A DNA stretch of 64,000 bases from Bacillota bacterium (GCA_018333655.1 JAGXTJ010000032.1:1-64000); one strand, 5' to 3'; shown: positions 7,372-18,526, counted from the first letter of the stretch. The notes: generated by a model from the sequence alone, not told the origin. Made by a program: numbers and translations.

Positions 7372-8016
7372 TTATCTTATCATGAAAGGATCAGAGCACG
7401 TAGCGTGGTTCTCTGGTATATATAGCCTATTTTTATAGATATAGTTCTCTACTGCGTCAGGGACTAAGTAACGAATAGATTCCCCGCTGGCCACGCGGCG
7501 ACGCACATCAGTAGAAGAAATCGCCATGGCAGGCACTGAGATGAAGTGTATATTGCCCTGATCGCGAAAGCGCGCTAAGTCCTCTTTAGCCATGTAATTT
7601 TCGAGCGTGAAACCGGGCCGGCTAGCGGCCACAAAGTGACAAGACTTGAGTAACTCTCCGGCGCGATGCCAAGTGAGTATGTCGCGCATCACATCGGCAC
7701 CCGTTATAAAGTAGAGCTCGGCAGCGCTACCATACTCCGCCGCAAGCTGCATCACGGTATCAAAGGTATAGGAATGACCTGGTCGGTCGATTTCAAGCCG
7801 CGCAATTTGAAAATCTGGATTACTGGCAATGGCCAAGAAAGTCATCAGGTAACGGTGTTCTGCCCCCGTCACCTGTCGGCCTAATTTATGCGGTGGCTGC
7901 CCTGAGGGGACAAAAAGTACCTGCTCTAAAGAAAACTGATGTCTCGCGGCTTCCGCAGTAACGAGATGACCTAGGTGGATGGGGTCAAAAGTACCCCCCA
8001 TAATTCCTATGCGCAT
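7372..8016 (-). CDS. nadD: Nicotinate-nucleotide adenylyltransferase
   Basis: NadD makes deamido-NAD from nicotinate mononucleotide and ATP in NAD biosynthesis. The nucleotidyltransferase signature GGTFDPIHLGHL (residues 7-18, including the HxGH) and the late motif ISSTDVRRRVASGESIRYLVP are both present, and the ~214-aa length is normal. ATG 8016 is preferred over GTG 8025 because AGGGGGTGG lies 6-8 nt ahead of it. It follows obg by 12 bp. The 253 bp between this gene and the LCP gene contain no gene; there is a TTGACA near 7334-7339 on the minus strand but no convincing -10. Confidence 0.92.
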   Translation of the reverse strand: MRIGIMGGTFDPIHLGHLVTAEAARHQFSLEQVLFVPSGQPPHKLGRQVTGAEHRYLMTFLAIASNPDFQIARLEIDRPGHSYTFDTVMQLAAEYGSAAELYFITGADVMRDILTWHRAGELLKSCHFVAASRPGFTLENYMAKEDLARFRDQGNIHFISVPAMAISSTDVRRRVASGESIRYLVPDAVENYIYKNRLYIPENHATCSDPFMIR

Positions 8017-8028
8017 AGCAACCACCCC

Positions 8029-9837
<1,809 letters not shown>

Positions 9838-9838
<1 letters not shown>

Positions 9839-10101
9839 TAATTAGCTTCGATGGCGTAGACACTGACCTTTTTGCGGTCTTTATCTAAGCGTTCGAAGGC
9901 AACCTTACCAGTAACAAGGGCGAATAAGGTGTCGTCGCTGCCAATACCTACGTTAAAACCAGGATGTACCTTGGTGCCACGTTGGCGAACAAGAATTGTT
10001 CCGGCATTGACGCTTTGTCCATCTTGACGCTTCACCCCAAGTCGCTGCGAATGACTGTCGCGACCATTTCTAGAACTACCTACGCCTTTCTTATGTGCCA
10101 T
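9838..10101 (-). CDS. rpmA: 50S ribosomal protein L27
   Basis: Sequence begins [20 protein letters not shown], followed by [23 protein letters not shown] and [19 protein letters not shown], a full 87-aa L27. Most Firmicutes L27 proteins begin with a ~9-residue extension (ending LFFAS or similar) removed by the Prp protease, encoded between rplU and rpmA. Here the extension is missing and only 14 nt separate the two genes, so both features are absent together, as in E. coli. Confidence 0.98.
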
Positions 10102-10115
10102 TTACTGCACCTCCC

Positions 10116-10430
10116 CTAGTTAACGGTAATAGATTCGATGACTAATTTTGTGAAGGGTTGACGGTGACCGTTCTTTTTACGGTAGCGGGACTTTGCCTTG
10201 TAACGGAAGATAATGATTTTCTTTTCTCTACCATGTTCCATTACTTTAGCGGCTACAGTGACGTTAGGCAGGAGCGGAGTCCCAAAAACGGTTTCACTCC
10301 CTTGTGATACTGCGAGAACCTCGGTGAACTCATACATGTCACCGACATTAGTCTCGAGTTTCTCGACCATAACCATGTCGCCTGGTTTAACCCGGTACTG
10401 CTTGCCACCCGTTTCGATAACTGCAAACAT
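10116..10430 (-). CDS. rplU: 50S ribosomal protein L21
   Basis: 104 aa beginning MFAVIETGGKQYRVKPGDMV and containing KIIIFRYKAKSRYRKKNGHRQ, the conserved rRNA-binding C-terminus of L21. The ATG at 10430 is the family start; the frame is open further upstream but runs through the leader. First gene of the rplU-rpmA-spo0B-like-obg-nadD operon, with a strong promoter 114 nt upstream. Confidence 0.98.
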   Translation of the reverse strand: MFAVIETGGKQYRVKPGDMVMVEKLETNVGDMYEFTEVLAVSQGSETVFGTPLLPNVTVAAKVMEHGREKKIIIFRYKAKSRYRKKNGHRQPFTKLVIESITVN

Positions 10431-10537
10431 ACTGGCACCTCCTCTAGTTTGACTCGCCGTTTCGCGGGGGCACAAGGCTCTTTCATCCCTTAACGAGCGG
10501 TATCAGGTTGCCATCGCCAGATAAGACAACCTTACAA
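10431..10537 (-). promoter_or_regulatory. 5' leader of rplU, candidate L21 autoregulatory leader
   Basis: About 107 nt lie between the inferred transcription start and the rplU ATG. They contain pairable segments (for example GGTTGTC with GGCAACC across a short loop, and CCCGCGAAACGGCGAG). Structured rplU leaders occur in Firmicutes (Rfam L21_leader), and position and size fit. I did not fold it or align it to the family. Confidence 0.4.
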
Positions 10538-10543
10538 GTTCCT

Positions 10544-10572
10544 ATTTTATCACGCAGGGCTGGCGCGGTCAA
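10544..10572 (-). promoter_or_regulatory. Promoter of the rplU-rpmA-obg operon
   Basis: On the minus strand TTGACC (10567-10572) and TAAAAT (10544-10549) are separated by 17 nt, one mismatch from consensus in each box. The predicted start is near 10537. It lies between the stop of the upstream membrane-protein gene (10590) and rplU. Confidence 0.8.
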
Positions 10573-10589
10573 TCGCTAATCTTAGACGT

Positions 10590-11258
10590 CTACTGTGCGT
10601 CAATTTCACGCAGCAAGACAAAGGCGCAGGTCAGCGCAGTAACACCTAACGACTGGTAAAACAGATCGTAGGTAAGTTTAGCGACCACCTGCATACCTGT
10701 GGGCAGAAATGCTATGGCAGTGCTTGCTAAGCCTGTCAGGAGACTCCCTATGACAAGCAGGGCCAGGACCCACCACCATCTGCCGTCAATCATTTTCCAA
10801 GCGACGGAAAACGCCTCGGTGACACCGTAGTCCTCCAGCACAATCAAGTGAAAGAGAAAAACCAATTTAACGGCGATAATTAGGCCTGGCACCACAAGTA
10901 AAATACCACCTACTATGATAGCCGCCATGTACAGCAGCCCCGCCCCTGCGACTGGAAGAAGCTTGCTGGCTGACAAAGACATCGCTACACCCAAGTCCGC
11001 CTTGCCGACTAGGGCATCACGAGACATCTTAATAAGAATTACGGCACCTAGCAGGCTAAGCAAAATCATTAAGCCAAAATAGAGGATAAGCTCTGGCCAC
11101 ACTACGGGCCCCAAAGTAGCCCCTAACAAGCGCGAAGATAAATAGCCTTGCACCAAGACCGAAATAGCCGCGGGGAGAAATATGACGGGGTTGGCTAGGA
11201 GCAGATCGAAGCCACGCTTGATGACATCCCCTAGTTGCGCAAATTTCAGACCGTTCAT
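10590..11258 (-). CDS. Polytopic membrane protein of unknown function
   Basis: 222 aa with about five or six hydrophobic segments: VIFLPAAISVLVQGYL, LILYFGLMILLSLLGAVILI, LLPVAGAGLLYMAAIIVGGI with LLVVPGLIIAVKLVFLFHLIV, WWVLALLVIGSLLTGLA, and a last weaker one. The pattern (interior PGLI and AFSVAWKMIDG) resembles the loosely defined DUF975/glycerophosphodiesterase-membrane-domain type proteins, but I do not recognise it firmly. It stands alone between rng and rplU, with a possible extended -10 (TGGTACAAT, near 11314) upstream. Confidence 0.7.
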   Translation of the reverse strand: MNGLKFAQLGDVIKRGFDLLLANPVIFLPAAISVLVQGYLSSRLLGATLGPVVWPELILYFGLMILLSLLGAVILIKMSRDALVGKADLGVAMSLSASKLLPVAGAGLLYMAAIIVGGILLVVPGLIIAVKLVFLFHLIVLEDYGVTEAFSVAWKMIDGRWWWVLALLVIGSLLTGLASTAIAFLPTGMQVVAKLTYDLFYQSLGVTALTCAFVLLREIDAQ

Positions 11259-11357
11259 TAATAAAGCCCTTCTCGACTCCTAACTTTGGCCAAATTCACT
11301 CTACGAGGATAATTGTACCACGGAGACGAGGTGCAGAAGTTGCCCCAGTAAAACTAT

Positions 11358-13067
11358 TTATGCTTCTCTTTTAGGCGCGATAAACAACTTGGCGCGAGCA
11401 TAGGTCCGCTGTACCTTGACGATTTCAAAGGTGGCTTTTTTACCCACGAGGTCGGCAGCGTTCTCCACCTGGATGACATAGCCCTCAAGCCGCGTTACCC
11501 CATCTTCGGGTCGGTTATTGTGCACGCTATCGATGAGCAAGGTATGTATCTCGCCTAGGGCCACGGGAACAGCGGTCCTTTCTACCTCTTCCACTGAACC
11601 TGACAAGGCAATTTTGTACTCATCGGAATTCATCTGCTGCGAACCCCGAATAAAGATACGTTTTTCGGTCTCGCGCTCTAGACGCTCGAGATTAACCGCG
11701 TTGACGCCTATCAAGTTACCAGCGGTAACGGGATGCACCTGAATCAACACAGCAGGGTCGACGGTAGCCTTGAGAAAGCGTTTGAGCTCCCCCTCAATGC
11801 GACTACCGGCTATCTCTTCTGACAGCATTAGGCCCGTACCGTCACAGCAAGGGCAATTCTTCTGCAAGAGTTCGCTGATGCTCTGCCGTACCTTTTGCCT
11901 GGTCATCTCAACGAGGCCTAGTTGGGTGAGCCCAAGAATTGAGGTCTTGGTCTTGTCTCGCTGCACGGCTTCTTGCAGAGTGGTGAGCACCTTCTTCTGG
12001 TGTTCCTCTTTCTCCATGTCGATAAAGTCAATGATAATAATGCCGCCGATATTTCTTAGCCGCAGCTGACGGGCGATTTCTCGCGCGGCCTCGAGGTTGG
12101 CCTTAAGTATGGTGTCGGCTAGATTGGTGCTGCCCACAAACTTGCCGGTATTGACGTCGATAGAAGTAAGCGCTTCTGTCTGGTCTATGACAACATAGCC
12201 ACCACATTTAAGCCAGACACGGCTCTTCAGTATTTTCTCTAATTCAAGTTCTAGGCCAAAGGCTTCGAAGATGGGCTCTGCCTGCTGAAACAAGAAGATT
12301 TTGTCCTTGAATTCTGGCCCGATATCGTCCATTAAAGATAGGATTTGCTCATATTCCTCGGCGCTGTCTACAAACAAGCGCTGCACGTCATGGTCAAAGC
12401 TGTCGCGAATAATGCGGTAAAGTAGGCTCAAGTCCTTATGCAGGAGACTTGGCGCTTTGGCTACTTTGCCGCGATTTTTTATTCGTCGCCACAACTTGTC
12501 TAAGAAATCGATATCTTTCTTGAGATCTTCCGCCGCACAACCTTCCGCCATGGTGCGCACGATGACGCCCATGCCCGCGGGGAGAAACTCTCGCACCAGT
12601 TTACGCAAGCGGTCTCGCTCTTCCCCACCCGATATACGGCGCGACACGCCTACATAGTCGACTGTGGGCATGAGCACCACAAAGCGCCCCGGCAAGGAAA
12701 TATGGCGCGTGACCCTAGCACCCTTGGTGCCGAAGGGATCTTTGGCCACCTGCACAATGACATGCTGGCCTGCCTTGACCACATCTTTGATCGAAGAGTT
12801 GCTCGTGATTTTTTCGGGGATTTCATCGAGGCCTTCGACATTTTCTAAGGCATCATCGACATAGAGAAAAGTATTCTTAGGGAGCCCCACATTAACAAAG
12901 GCAGCCTGCATGCCAGGCAGGACATTGGCCACCTTCCCCTTGTAAATATTACCCACTACACGTTGTTCGGCATTGCTCTCCATGTAGAACTCAACTAGTT
13001 CACCATTCTCTAAAATCCCGACCCTAGTGTCTCGGGTGCCGCAACTGATGATAATCTCTTTAACCAA
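11358..13067 (-). CDS. rng: Ribonuclease E/G family protein
   Basis: Single-strand endoribonuclease acting in rRNA and tRNA maturation and mRNA decay. The order is an S1-like RNA-binding domain (VGNIYKGKVANVLPGMQAAF near 40-60), the catalytic region with TSIDVNTGKFVG and IIIIDFIDM (the metal-binding aspartates), and the zinc-link CPCCDGTG. A C-terminal extension ends in a TRAM-like segment (LEGYVIQVENAADLVGKKA), common in Clostridia. 569 aa. Start is TTG 13067 after AGGAGGGAGG. It overlaps the preceding gene by 8 nt. Confidence 0.95.
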   Translation of the reverse strand: MVKEIIISCGTRDTRVGILENGELVEFYMESNAEQRVVGNIYKGKVANVLPGMQAAFVNVGLPKNTFLYVDDALENVEGLDEIPEKITSNSSIKDVVKAGQHVIVQVAKDPFGTKGARVTRHISLPGRFVVLMPTVDYVGVSRRISGGEERDRLRKLVREFLPAGMGVIVRTMAEGCAAEDLKKDIDFLDKLWRRIKNRGKVAKAPSLLHKDLSLLYRIIRDSFDHDVQRLFVDSAEEYEQILSLMDDIGPEFKDKIFLFQQAEPIFEAFGLELELEKILKSRVWLKCGGYVVIDQTEALTSIDVNTGKFVGSTNLADTILKANLEAAREIARQLRLRNIGGIIIIDFIDMEKEEHQKKVLTTLQEAVQRDKTKTSILGLTQLGLVEMTRQKVRQSISELLQKNCPCCDGTGLMLSEEIAGSRIEGELKRFLKATVDPAVLIQVHPVTAGNLIGVNAVNLERLERETEKRIFIRGSQQMNSDEYKIALSGSVEEVERTAVPVALGEIHTLLIDSVHNNRPEDGVTRLEGYVIQVENAADLVGKKATFEIVKVQRTYARAKLFIAPKREA

Positions 13068-13746
13068 GATCCTCCCTCCTTTCTAACCATCTCTCCAGCG
13101 GCGTAACTAGTTCGTTGCCCCCAAGGTATAGTTCCTTACGCAGTACGCGGCCAGAGCCCCAGGTTTCATTGACCAAAGACCCGAGCAAACTTAGGTATTC
13201 ATCGGGGCGTAGCACGGTTGGCTCCCCATTGCTGAGTATGGCGCACAACTTGTGGCCGACAAGCTCTGACTTTCTGACCAGTGGCTTTGCATCCACCTGC
13301 TTAACATTCTTCTTCGTCTCTTTCCTAAAGATGACACTCTCTAAGGCGGCAAATTGCCGCAGGGCTTCCTCCACCGCACTACTCTCGGGCAGATCGATCT
13401 CGTACTCAGTAAAGGCCACCTCGGCAGCTAAAGGCCTTGCTTTGGCGTTAACCACAGCGCCCCCTAGGAAGCGAAACTGCTCATGGCCTGGTGTGGCCGA
13501 CAGCCTATCCTCTAGTTCAGCGAGTGCTAGAGGGCGCGCTAGGGTTAGGTCGACATAGTCGGCGTGGCTACGATACCCTAGGGGCATGGGGGCCGCTAAG
13601 GACATAATGGGATGCGGATTAAAGCCTTGACTGAGCGCGAGAGGGAGTTCGGCGCGCCGAAAAAGACGGTAGTAGGCTCGATGGGTATCGAGGTGAGAGA
13701 TGTACCCTAGTTCGTCCGCGCGGGCAAATTTGAGCCACAGCCTCAT
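13060..13746 (-). CDS. DUF2344 / TIGR03936 radical-SAM-linked protein
   Basis: 228 aa; the N-terminus reads RLWLKFARADELGYISHLD, then YRLFRRAELPLALSQGFNPH and MSLAAPMPLGYRSHADYVDL, diagnostic for the TIGR03936 family. These proteins are nearly always next to, or fused to, a TIGR03960 radical SAM enzyme, and are suspected to take part in RNA modification; the reaction is not established to my knowledge. ATG 13746 overlaps the radical SAM stop (ATGA), and the end overlaps rng. Confidence 0.92.
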   Translation of the reverse strand: MRLWLKFARADELGYISHLDTHRAYYRLFRRAELPLALSQGFNPHPIMSLAAPMPLGYRSHADYVDLTLARPLALAELEDRLSATPGHEQFRFLGGAVVNAKARPLAAEVAFTEYEIDLPESSAVEEALRQFAALESVIFRKETKKNVKQVDAKPLVRKSELVGHKLCAILSNGEPTVLRPDEYLSLLGSLVNETWGSGRVLRKELYLGGNELVTPLERWLERREDLG

Positions 13747-15572
13747 TCTCGACGCCCCCTTTCGGTAATAGTGCCTACGTGGAGCGCGGGGCACACGCCG
13801 CAGTCTTCACAAGACCCACTAGCACAGTCACCTGTCAGGGCAGCCTGACGTGCCCGCTCTCTCTCCTGCCACAAAAACTCCTTGCTAACCCCTGGAGAAA
13901 GATGCTCCCACGGCAACACCTCCGCAAATAAGCGCTCGCGGTTGGCGAAGGCGGCCGCGTCCAAGCCAACTTCGGCAAAAGCTTCCATCCACAAATCGAA
14001 GCGGAAGTGCTCGCTCCAGGCGTCAAATGTGCACCCGCGCCGGTAAGCGTCAAGCAAGACTTTGCCTAGTCTCCTGTCTCCTCTACTAAAGACGGCCTCG
14101 AGAAAGCTTGTGGTCGCCTCATGGTAGACAAACTTCACCCTTTTATCTTTGCGTAGCCGCTCTTTTAAGTAGCTCTGCCTCTCTTCTAAGGCCTGCATAG
14201 AACACTGCGGCTCCCATTGAAACGGGGTAAAAGGCTTCGGGACAAAGGACGAGACGCTGACGGTTAGCGGCAAGATTCGGGCCGCGCGGGAGATTAACAC
14301 TAACATTTCGTCGAGGTCGGCATAGGTCTCCGTCGGCAACCCCAGCATAAAGTAGAGTTTGACGCTACGAAAGCCTAAGTTTTTGGCGCCATGTAAGGCT
14401 TCAAGGAGAGCCTCACCGGTCACTTGCTTGTTGATAACATCTCTCAAACGCTGGGAGCCAGCTTCAGGCGCGAGCGTAATGCCGGACTTGCGCACTTTAG
14501 CGACATCTGCTGCCAAGCTTACCGAGAAACTATCGACCCGCAAGGAGGGCAGAGAGATATTGACCCCTTGGCAACTAAACTTGTCCACTAAGTCTTTAAC
14601 GAGAACCCCGATGTTACTGTGGTCCATTGTGGAAAGCGAGGCGAGTGACACTTCCTCGTAGCCGGTGTGGAGAATGGCCTGCTGCGCGGCAGCGACCAAG
14701 ACAGTGGAGTTAAACTCGCGCACTGGTCGATAAGTCATGCCCGCCTGACAAAAACGACAGCCCCTGGCGCAACCACGAAAAATCTCCAGCAGTACCCGAT
14801 CGTGCACGATGTCTAGGTAGGGGAGCACCGGCGCCACTGGTATATGTTCGATGCCCAAAGCCGCTACTACCCTTTTTTCTATGGTTGTAGGCAGGCATGT
14901 CTCTTTAGCCCGCAGCCCGCGAAAAGCCTCGTCAACACCGTACAGTGGCTCATAGAAGCTCGGCACATAGACGCCTTTGATCTCTGCGAGCGCGTTAAGA
15001 GTCGCCTCTCTGCTCCTCGTGGCGGCCTTTCCTTGGCGCAACACCTCTAAAATGTCAACTATAACTTCTTCGCCCTCGCCTAGGACCACCAGATCGACAA
15101 AATCTGCCAAAGGCTCGGCGTTGTAGGCACAGGGGCCACCGACAATGACGAGGGGGTGTTGCTCCTTACGGTCGGCTGACAAGAGAGGGATACCTGCCAA
15201 ATCTAGCATCCCCAAAATATTAGTGTAACTGAGCTCATACTGCAGGGTAAACCCCAGCACATCGAACTCGTCGAGCGGAGAAAATGTCTCTAGGCTGTAA
15301 AGTTTCACCTGGCTGGCACGCATGAGAGCTGCCATATCTACCCAGGGAGCAAAGGTACGTTCGGCTGCCGCATAGGGCAAGTCGTTGATAGCCTTGTAGA
15401 GGACTTTTAAACCTAGGTGCGACATACCCACTTCGTAAACATCGGGAAAAGCCAAGGCCACCCTGACCTCTACAGAGTGCTTGTCCTTTCGCACGGCGTT
15501 GACTTCACCACCGATGTAGCGAGCGGGCTTAAGAACCCGCGGTAGAATACTCTCAATCACTTTTGGAATCAT
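13743..15572 (-). CDS. TIGR03960 family B12-binding/radical SAM protein
   Basis: 609 aa. The N-terminal ~240 residues form a B12-binding-like domain (VALAFPDVYEVGMSHLGLKV, VVGGPCAYNAEPLADFVDLV and VLGEGEEVIVDI). The radical SAM core follows with LEIFRGCARGCRFCQAG, a CX3CX2C cluster site, and later APEAGSQRLRDVINKQVT. The C-terminus has a cysteine cluster CASGSCEDCGVCP. It may work with the next gene on an unidentified RNA or cofactor. ATG 15572 has AGGAGG 6 nt upstream. Confidence 0.92.
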   Translation of the reverse strand: MIPKVIESILPRVLKPARYIGGEVNAVRKDKHSVEVRVALAFPDVYEVGMSHLGLKVLYKAINDLPYAAAERTFAPWVDMAALMRASQVKLYSLETFSPLDEFDVLGFTLQYELSYTNILGMLDLAGIPLLSADRKEQHPLVIVGGPCAYNAEPLADFVDLVVLGEGEEVIVDILEVLRQGKAATRSREATLNALAEIKGVYVPSFYEPLYGVDEAFRGLRAKETCLPTTIEKRVVAALGIEHIPVAPVLPYLDIVHDRVLLEIFRGCARGCRFCQAGMTYRPVREFNSTVLVAAAQQAILHTGYEEVSLASLSTMDHSNIGVLVKDLVDKFSCQGVNISLPSLRVDSFSVSLAADVAKVRKSGITLAPEAGSQRLRDVINKQVTGEALLEALHGAKNLGFRSVKLYFMLGLPTETYADLDEMLVLISRAARILPLTVSVSSFVPKPFTPFQWEPQCSMQALEERQSYLKERLRKDKRVKFVYHEATTSFLEAVFSRGDRRLGKVLLDAYRRGCTFDAWSEHFRFDLWMEAFAEVGLDAAAFANRERLFAEVLPWEHLSPGVSKEFLWQERERARQAALTGDCASGSCEDCGVCPALHVGTITERGRRE

Positions 15573-15603
15573 CACTGGCCTCCTGAAATCTGCTTCACTA
15601 CTA

Positions 15604-16470
15604 TTATAGCCTACGATCATTAACAATGTCAGAAAAGGTGAGCACTGTTCCTTTTGCCAGCAGAGCGCGGCAGAGCAAGTCTTCGCTCACGGTCAGTACT
15701 TCACCGTTTGGCCGCACCACATTAAACACATGGTAACACCCGGGAGTCATCGCCTCTACTGCCTCCGCTGCCGAGGTGTCAGACAGCACCATGACCAATT
15801 TCCCGGGCAATACTCTTTTGTGCCACAATTCCGCCGTACGAGTTGTGACATAATTCATCAGCATGTAAGGAAACATTTTTTTCTCCTGCCGGGCCGCGTG
15901 AAGCAGAAACAAAGCAAGGGCCACGGCGTTAATGCTGACGACTCCGAGCAAAAACAAAACCGTGGCCGCCCCCAAAAAAATCCATACAGCGCGGAAGGTA
16001 TGTGTCAACACGCGCCGGGTGCCTGCCCCGAGGCCGTCTTGTCCCACGCAGTAGCTTCTGAGAATGCGCCCACCATCAAGCGGCAAGATCGGCAAGAGAT
16101 TTACGAGCAACAAGAGCACATTACTCTCTAGGAGGGCCACCCCCCAGGGGGCCCCGTAGTAGAAGAGGCCGATGACCAAGAGGACCAAGCTATTGGCGGG
16201 CCCCCCTAGCGCGAGGGTGGCCTCCTCGGCGGGGTCACCGCTAGCAAAACCACGCAGCTTGGCCACGCCGCCAAAGGGCATCAGCTCGATTTCCTCTACC
16301 TCTAGCCCGAGATTCTGCGCGGCAAACATGTGGCCGAGCTCGTGCACGAGGACGGAAAAAAGCATAACTAGGGTCAAAGTGGCATCCCCTAAGGTTAGTG
16401 AGACAAGTAGCCACAACAAAAAAAGATAGTGAACCCTGAGGTTCACCCCTAGGACCTGGCCTACCCTCAT
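15604..16470 (-). CDS. spoIVFB: SpoIVFB-like M50 intramembrane metalloprotease
   Basis: Zinc site HELGH (residues 45-49) in a membrane helix, and the third ligand in NLLPILPLDGGRILRSY, define the M50B family. About six hydrophobic segments are present, followed by a soluble C-terminal ~85-residue region resembling a CBS-like module (KLVMVLSDTSAAEAVEAM onward). SpoIVFB releases sigma-K from its precursor in the mother cell during sporulation. Its position beside a SpoIVFA-like gene and rodA supports that role. ATGA overlap with the upstream gene. Confidence 0.88.
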   Translation of the reverse strand: MRVGQVLGVNLRVHYLFLLWLLVSLTLGDATLTLVMLFSVLVHELGHMFAAQNLGLEVEEIELMPFGGVAKLRGFASGDPAEEATLALGGPANSLVLLVIGLFYYGAPWGVALLESNVLLLLVNLLPILPLDGGRILRSYCVGQDGLGAGTRRVLTHTFRAVWIFLGAATVLFLLGVVSINAVALALFLLHAARQEKKMFPYMLMNYVTTRTAELWHKRVLPGKLVMVLSDTSAAEAVEAMTPGCYHVFNVVRPNGEVLTVSEDLLCRALLAKGTVLTFSDIVNDRRL

Positions 16471-17090
16471 CGACCATGCACCCGCACCAGAGGGTCAACG
16501 TAGTTTCCCCCTTGGAGCACCGCGAAGAACACCCGCCCGCTGCTGCCCACACGCCCTAAAACGGCTCGCGCCGCCACTCTATCGCCCAAGGTGACGGCAA
16601 TGTCACTTAAGTCCCTATAAATTGTATACATGCCCGTGCCATGAAAGACCCTGACCTCACCTAGACTGTTGTCTAGAGCCGTGACGCGTCCATCGAGAAC
16701 CGCCCGCACTAGTTCACCCGGCGGAGCAACAATGTTGATGCCGCTCCAGTCCGCCGGCTGCACAGTACCCGCTACGGGCAAATTGTAGCTCGCCATGTCT
16801 GACCTACCCGTAAGGCGCGACCACACCGGCTGCACCGTCTCGTCCTCGGGGTACCAATCAAGCCAGCGCGACAAGGGGCTGACGCTCGCCGCGCCAGGAA
16901 CAAAAACATAGCGCAGGTAGTGACGCAAGGTACTAGACTGGGCGCCGACCCATACTAAGAAAAGGATAATACAAGCCAAGATACCTTTGGTCAGCCAAGC
17001 AGTCAAGGGCCTGCCTTTTGCCGGCACCTTGCGACGCGGCGAAAAGGGCCGTCTGCCACGATCTGTGTACTTCCACAAAGCCTGCCGCAC
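16467..17090 (-). CDS. spoIVFA: SpoIVFA-like M23 peptidase-domain membrane protein
   Basis: About 207 aa: a basic N-terminus, one membrane helix (LTKGILACIILFLVWVGA), then an extracytoplasmic region ending in a LytM/M23-type fold (VAPPGELVRAVLDGRVTALD, MYTIYRDLSDIAVTLGDRVA). The catalytic zinc residues of M23 enzymes are not evident, as in SpoIVFA, which instead holds SpoIVFB inactive until signalled. GTG 17090 follows TGGAGG by a normal distance; GTG 17099 abuts that site. It is translationally coupled to spoIVFB. Confidence 0.8.
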   Translation of the reverse strand: MRQALWKYTDRGRRPFSPRRKVPAKGRPLTAWLTKGILACIILFLVWVGAQSSTLRHYLRYVFVPGAASVSPLSRWLDWYPEDETVQPVWSRLTGRSDMASYNLPVAGTVQPADWSGINIVAPPGELVRAVLDGRVTALDNSLGEVRVFHGTGMYTIYRDLSDIAVTLGDRVAARAVLGRVGSSGRVFFAVLQGGNYVDPLVRVHGR

Positions 17091-17146
17091 AAGAGTCACC
17101 TCCAGAGCACCTAGTTATCTATACTCTGGCAGGCGTACCCCTATGA

Positions 17147-18259
17147 TTAAAACAAAATCTTCCGGTGGCGCAAATGCACATTAAGGACTAACCCTACGGC
17201 CAAAGACAGAGCCAAGTACGAACTTCCCCCATAACTCAAAAAAGGTAGCGGCAGGCCGGTCACCGGCATCATCCCCATGGTCATGCCGATATTGACGATA
17301 ATCTGAAAGGCAAACCAAGTGGCAACACCAACGGCTAGAAAGCGGCCGAGGTAGTCCTTGGCCACCGCCGCAGTCCTTAAGCAGCGGTAAACTAGGAAGA
17401 ACAAGGCGGCAATAAGGGCCACCGAGCCGATAAAGCCCAACTCTTCTGCCACGACAGAAAAAATGAAGTCAGTATGCTGCTCCGGCAAAAAGTTAAGGAG
17501 ACTCTGTGGGCCGGCCATAAAACCTCGCCCAGTAAACTGGCCCGAGCCGACGGCAATTATTGACTGCAAGAGATGGTAGCCAGTGCCGGCGCGATCCAAA
17601 GAGGGATCCATAAAAACTAAAAGGCGAGTGCGCTGGTACTCTCTTAAGCCGTACAACCATAGTAGCGGCGCGCTAGTCAGCCCTAAGGCCGCCAGCAAAG
17701 CCATCAGTTGACGAGTGATGCCAGCGGCGTAGAGCACCGCCAGCAAGATGCCGAGAAAGACCAGCGAGGTACCCAAGTCTGGCTGTATAGCAACAAGAAG
17801 CATGGGCACGCCGACATGGACCACTGCAGTAACCAATTTAACGAGGGTGTTAATCTGGCCTAGCTTTTCAACTGTTGCCGCCAGGGTGATAACGACGGCA
17901 AGCTTGGCAAACTCTGAAGGCTGCAAAACAAAACCACCTACATTTAGCCACCTGACAGCCCCACCCCGCTCTACCCCTGCGACTAACACTAGTACAAGCA
18001 GGCCTAAGCTGGCGAAGTACACCGGCCACCTCAGTGCACCAAAGAGTTGGTAATCGAAGTAGACGGCGATAAACAAAATGACCTGGCCCACTATGATCCA
18101 CATCAATTGCCGCGAGACAAAGTATAATGGATCGCCAAATTCGTTATTGAGGGAGGCGCTCCAAATCATGAGTGCTCCAAAGAGTGAGATACCAAGGTAG
18201 GATAAGTACAAACCCCAGTCAAAACTACGCAAGAGCTTTCTGTCAAAGACATCAAACAA
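17147..18259 (-). CDS. rodA: Rod-shape peptidoglycan glycosyltransferase RodA (SEDS family)
   Basis: 370-aa, about ten-helix SEDS protein that polymerises lipid II with a class B PBP during elongation. Conserved parts: FDWGLYLSYLGISLFGALMI, GWLNVGGFVLQPSEFAK-like segment (RWLNVGGFVLQPSEFAKLAV), LVAIQPDLGTSLVF, the long loop with LPEQHTDFIFSVVAEELGF, and GLPLPFLSYGGSS near the end. Start TTG 18259 has AGGAGG 9 nt upstream and overlaps the minE stop. Its likely partner mrdA is three genes upstream. Confidence 0.95.
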   Translation of the reverse strand: MFDVFDRKLLRSFDWGLYLSYLGISLFGALMIWSASLNNEFGDPLYFVSRQLMWIIVGQVILFIAVYFDYQLFGALRWPVYFASLGLLVLVLVAGVERGGAVRWLNVGGFVLQPSEFAKLAVVITLAATVEKLGQINTLVKLVTAVVHVGVPMLLVAIQPDLGTSLVFLGILLAVLYAAGITRQLMALLAALGLTSAPLLWLYGLREYQRTRLLVFMDPSLDRAGTGYHLLQSIIAVGSGQFTGRGFMAGPQSLLNFLPEQHTDFIFSVVAEELGFIGSVALIAALFFLVYRCLRTAAVAKDYLGRFLAVGVATWFAFQIIVNIGMTMGMMPVTGLPLPFLSYGGSSYLALSLAVGLVLNVHLRHRKILF

Positions 18260-18506
18260 TGGGTAGTTCCTCCTGACGCACGAGGCCCTTGATGGGCAAT
18301 TTGAAGTGGAGCAGGGCCCCCTCTGGCCGTATCTCTAGCTCAAGCACTGCCGCGTCATTATCGCTGTCGACAAACTCTTGCGCTGCGAGGAACAAGACCT
18401 CTTTGAGTTCATCGAGAAGCGCAGGGGACAACATGGCTCTATCGTGCACTAGTACCTGCCGCAGACGGTGCCTGGCCTGTTCTCTGCTCTTAATGCCTGT
18501 TTCCAC
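18252..18506 (-). CDS. minE: Cell division topological specificity factor MinE
   Basis: 84 aa. The anti-MinCD helix region is SREQARHRLRQVLVHDRAML, followed by SPALLDELKEVLFLAAQEF and a beta-rich topological specificity domain. GTG 18506 is chosen: GGAG stands 9 nt upstream, and upstream codons (to 18569) merely translate the inverted repeat between minD and minE. In its usual partnership MinE drives MinD off the membrane to position MinC, yet no minC is seen here. Confidence 0.9.
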   Translation of the reverse strand: METGIKSREQARHRLRQVLVHDRAMLSPALLDELKEVLFLAAQEFVDSDNDAAVLELEIRPEGALLHFKLPIKGLVRQEELPIV

Positions 18507-18526
18507 GACGTCCCGCTCCTTTCTTG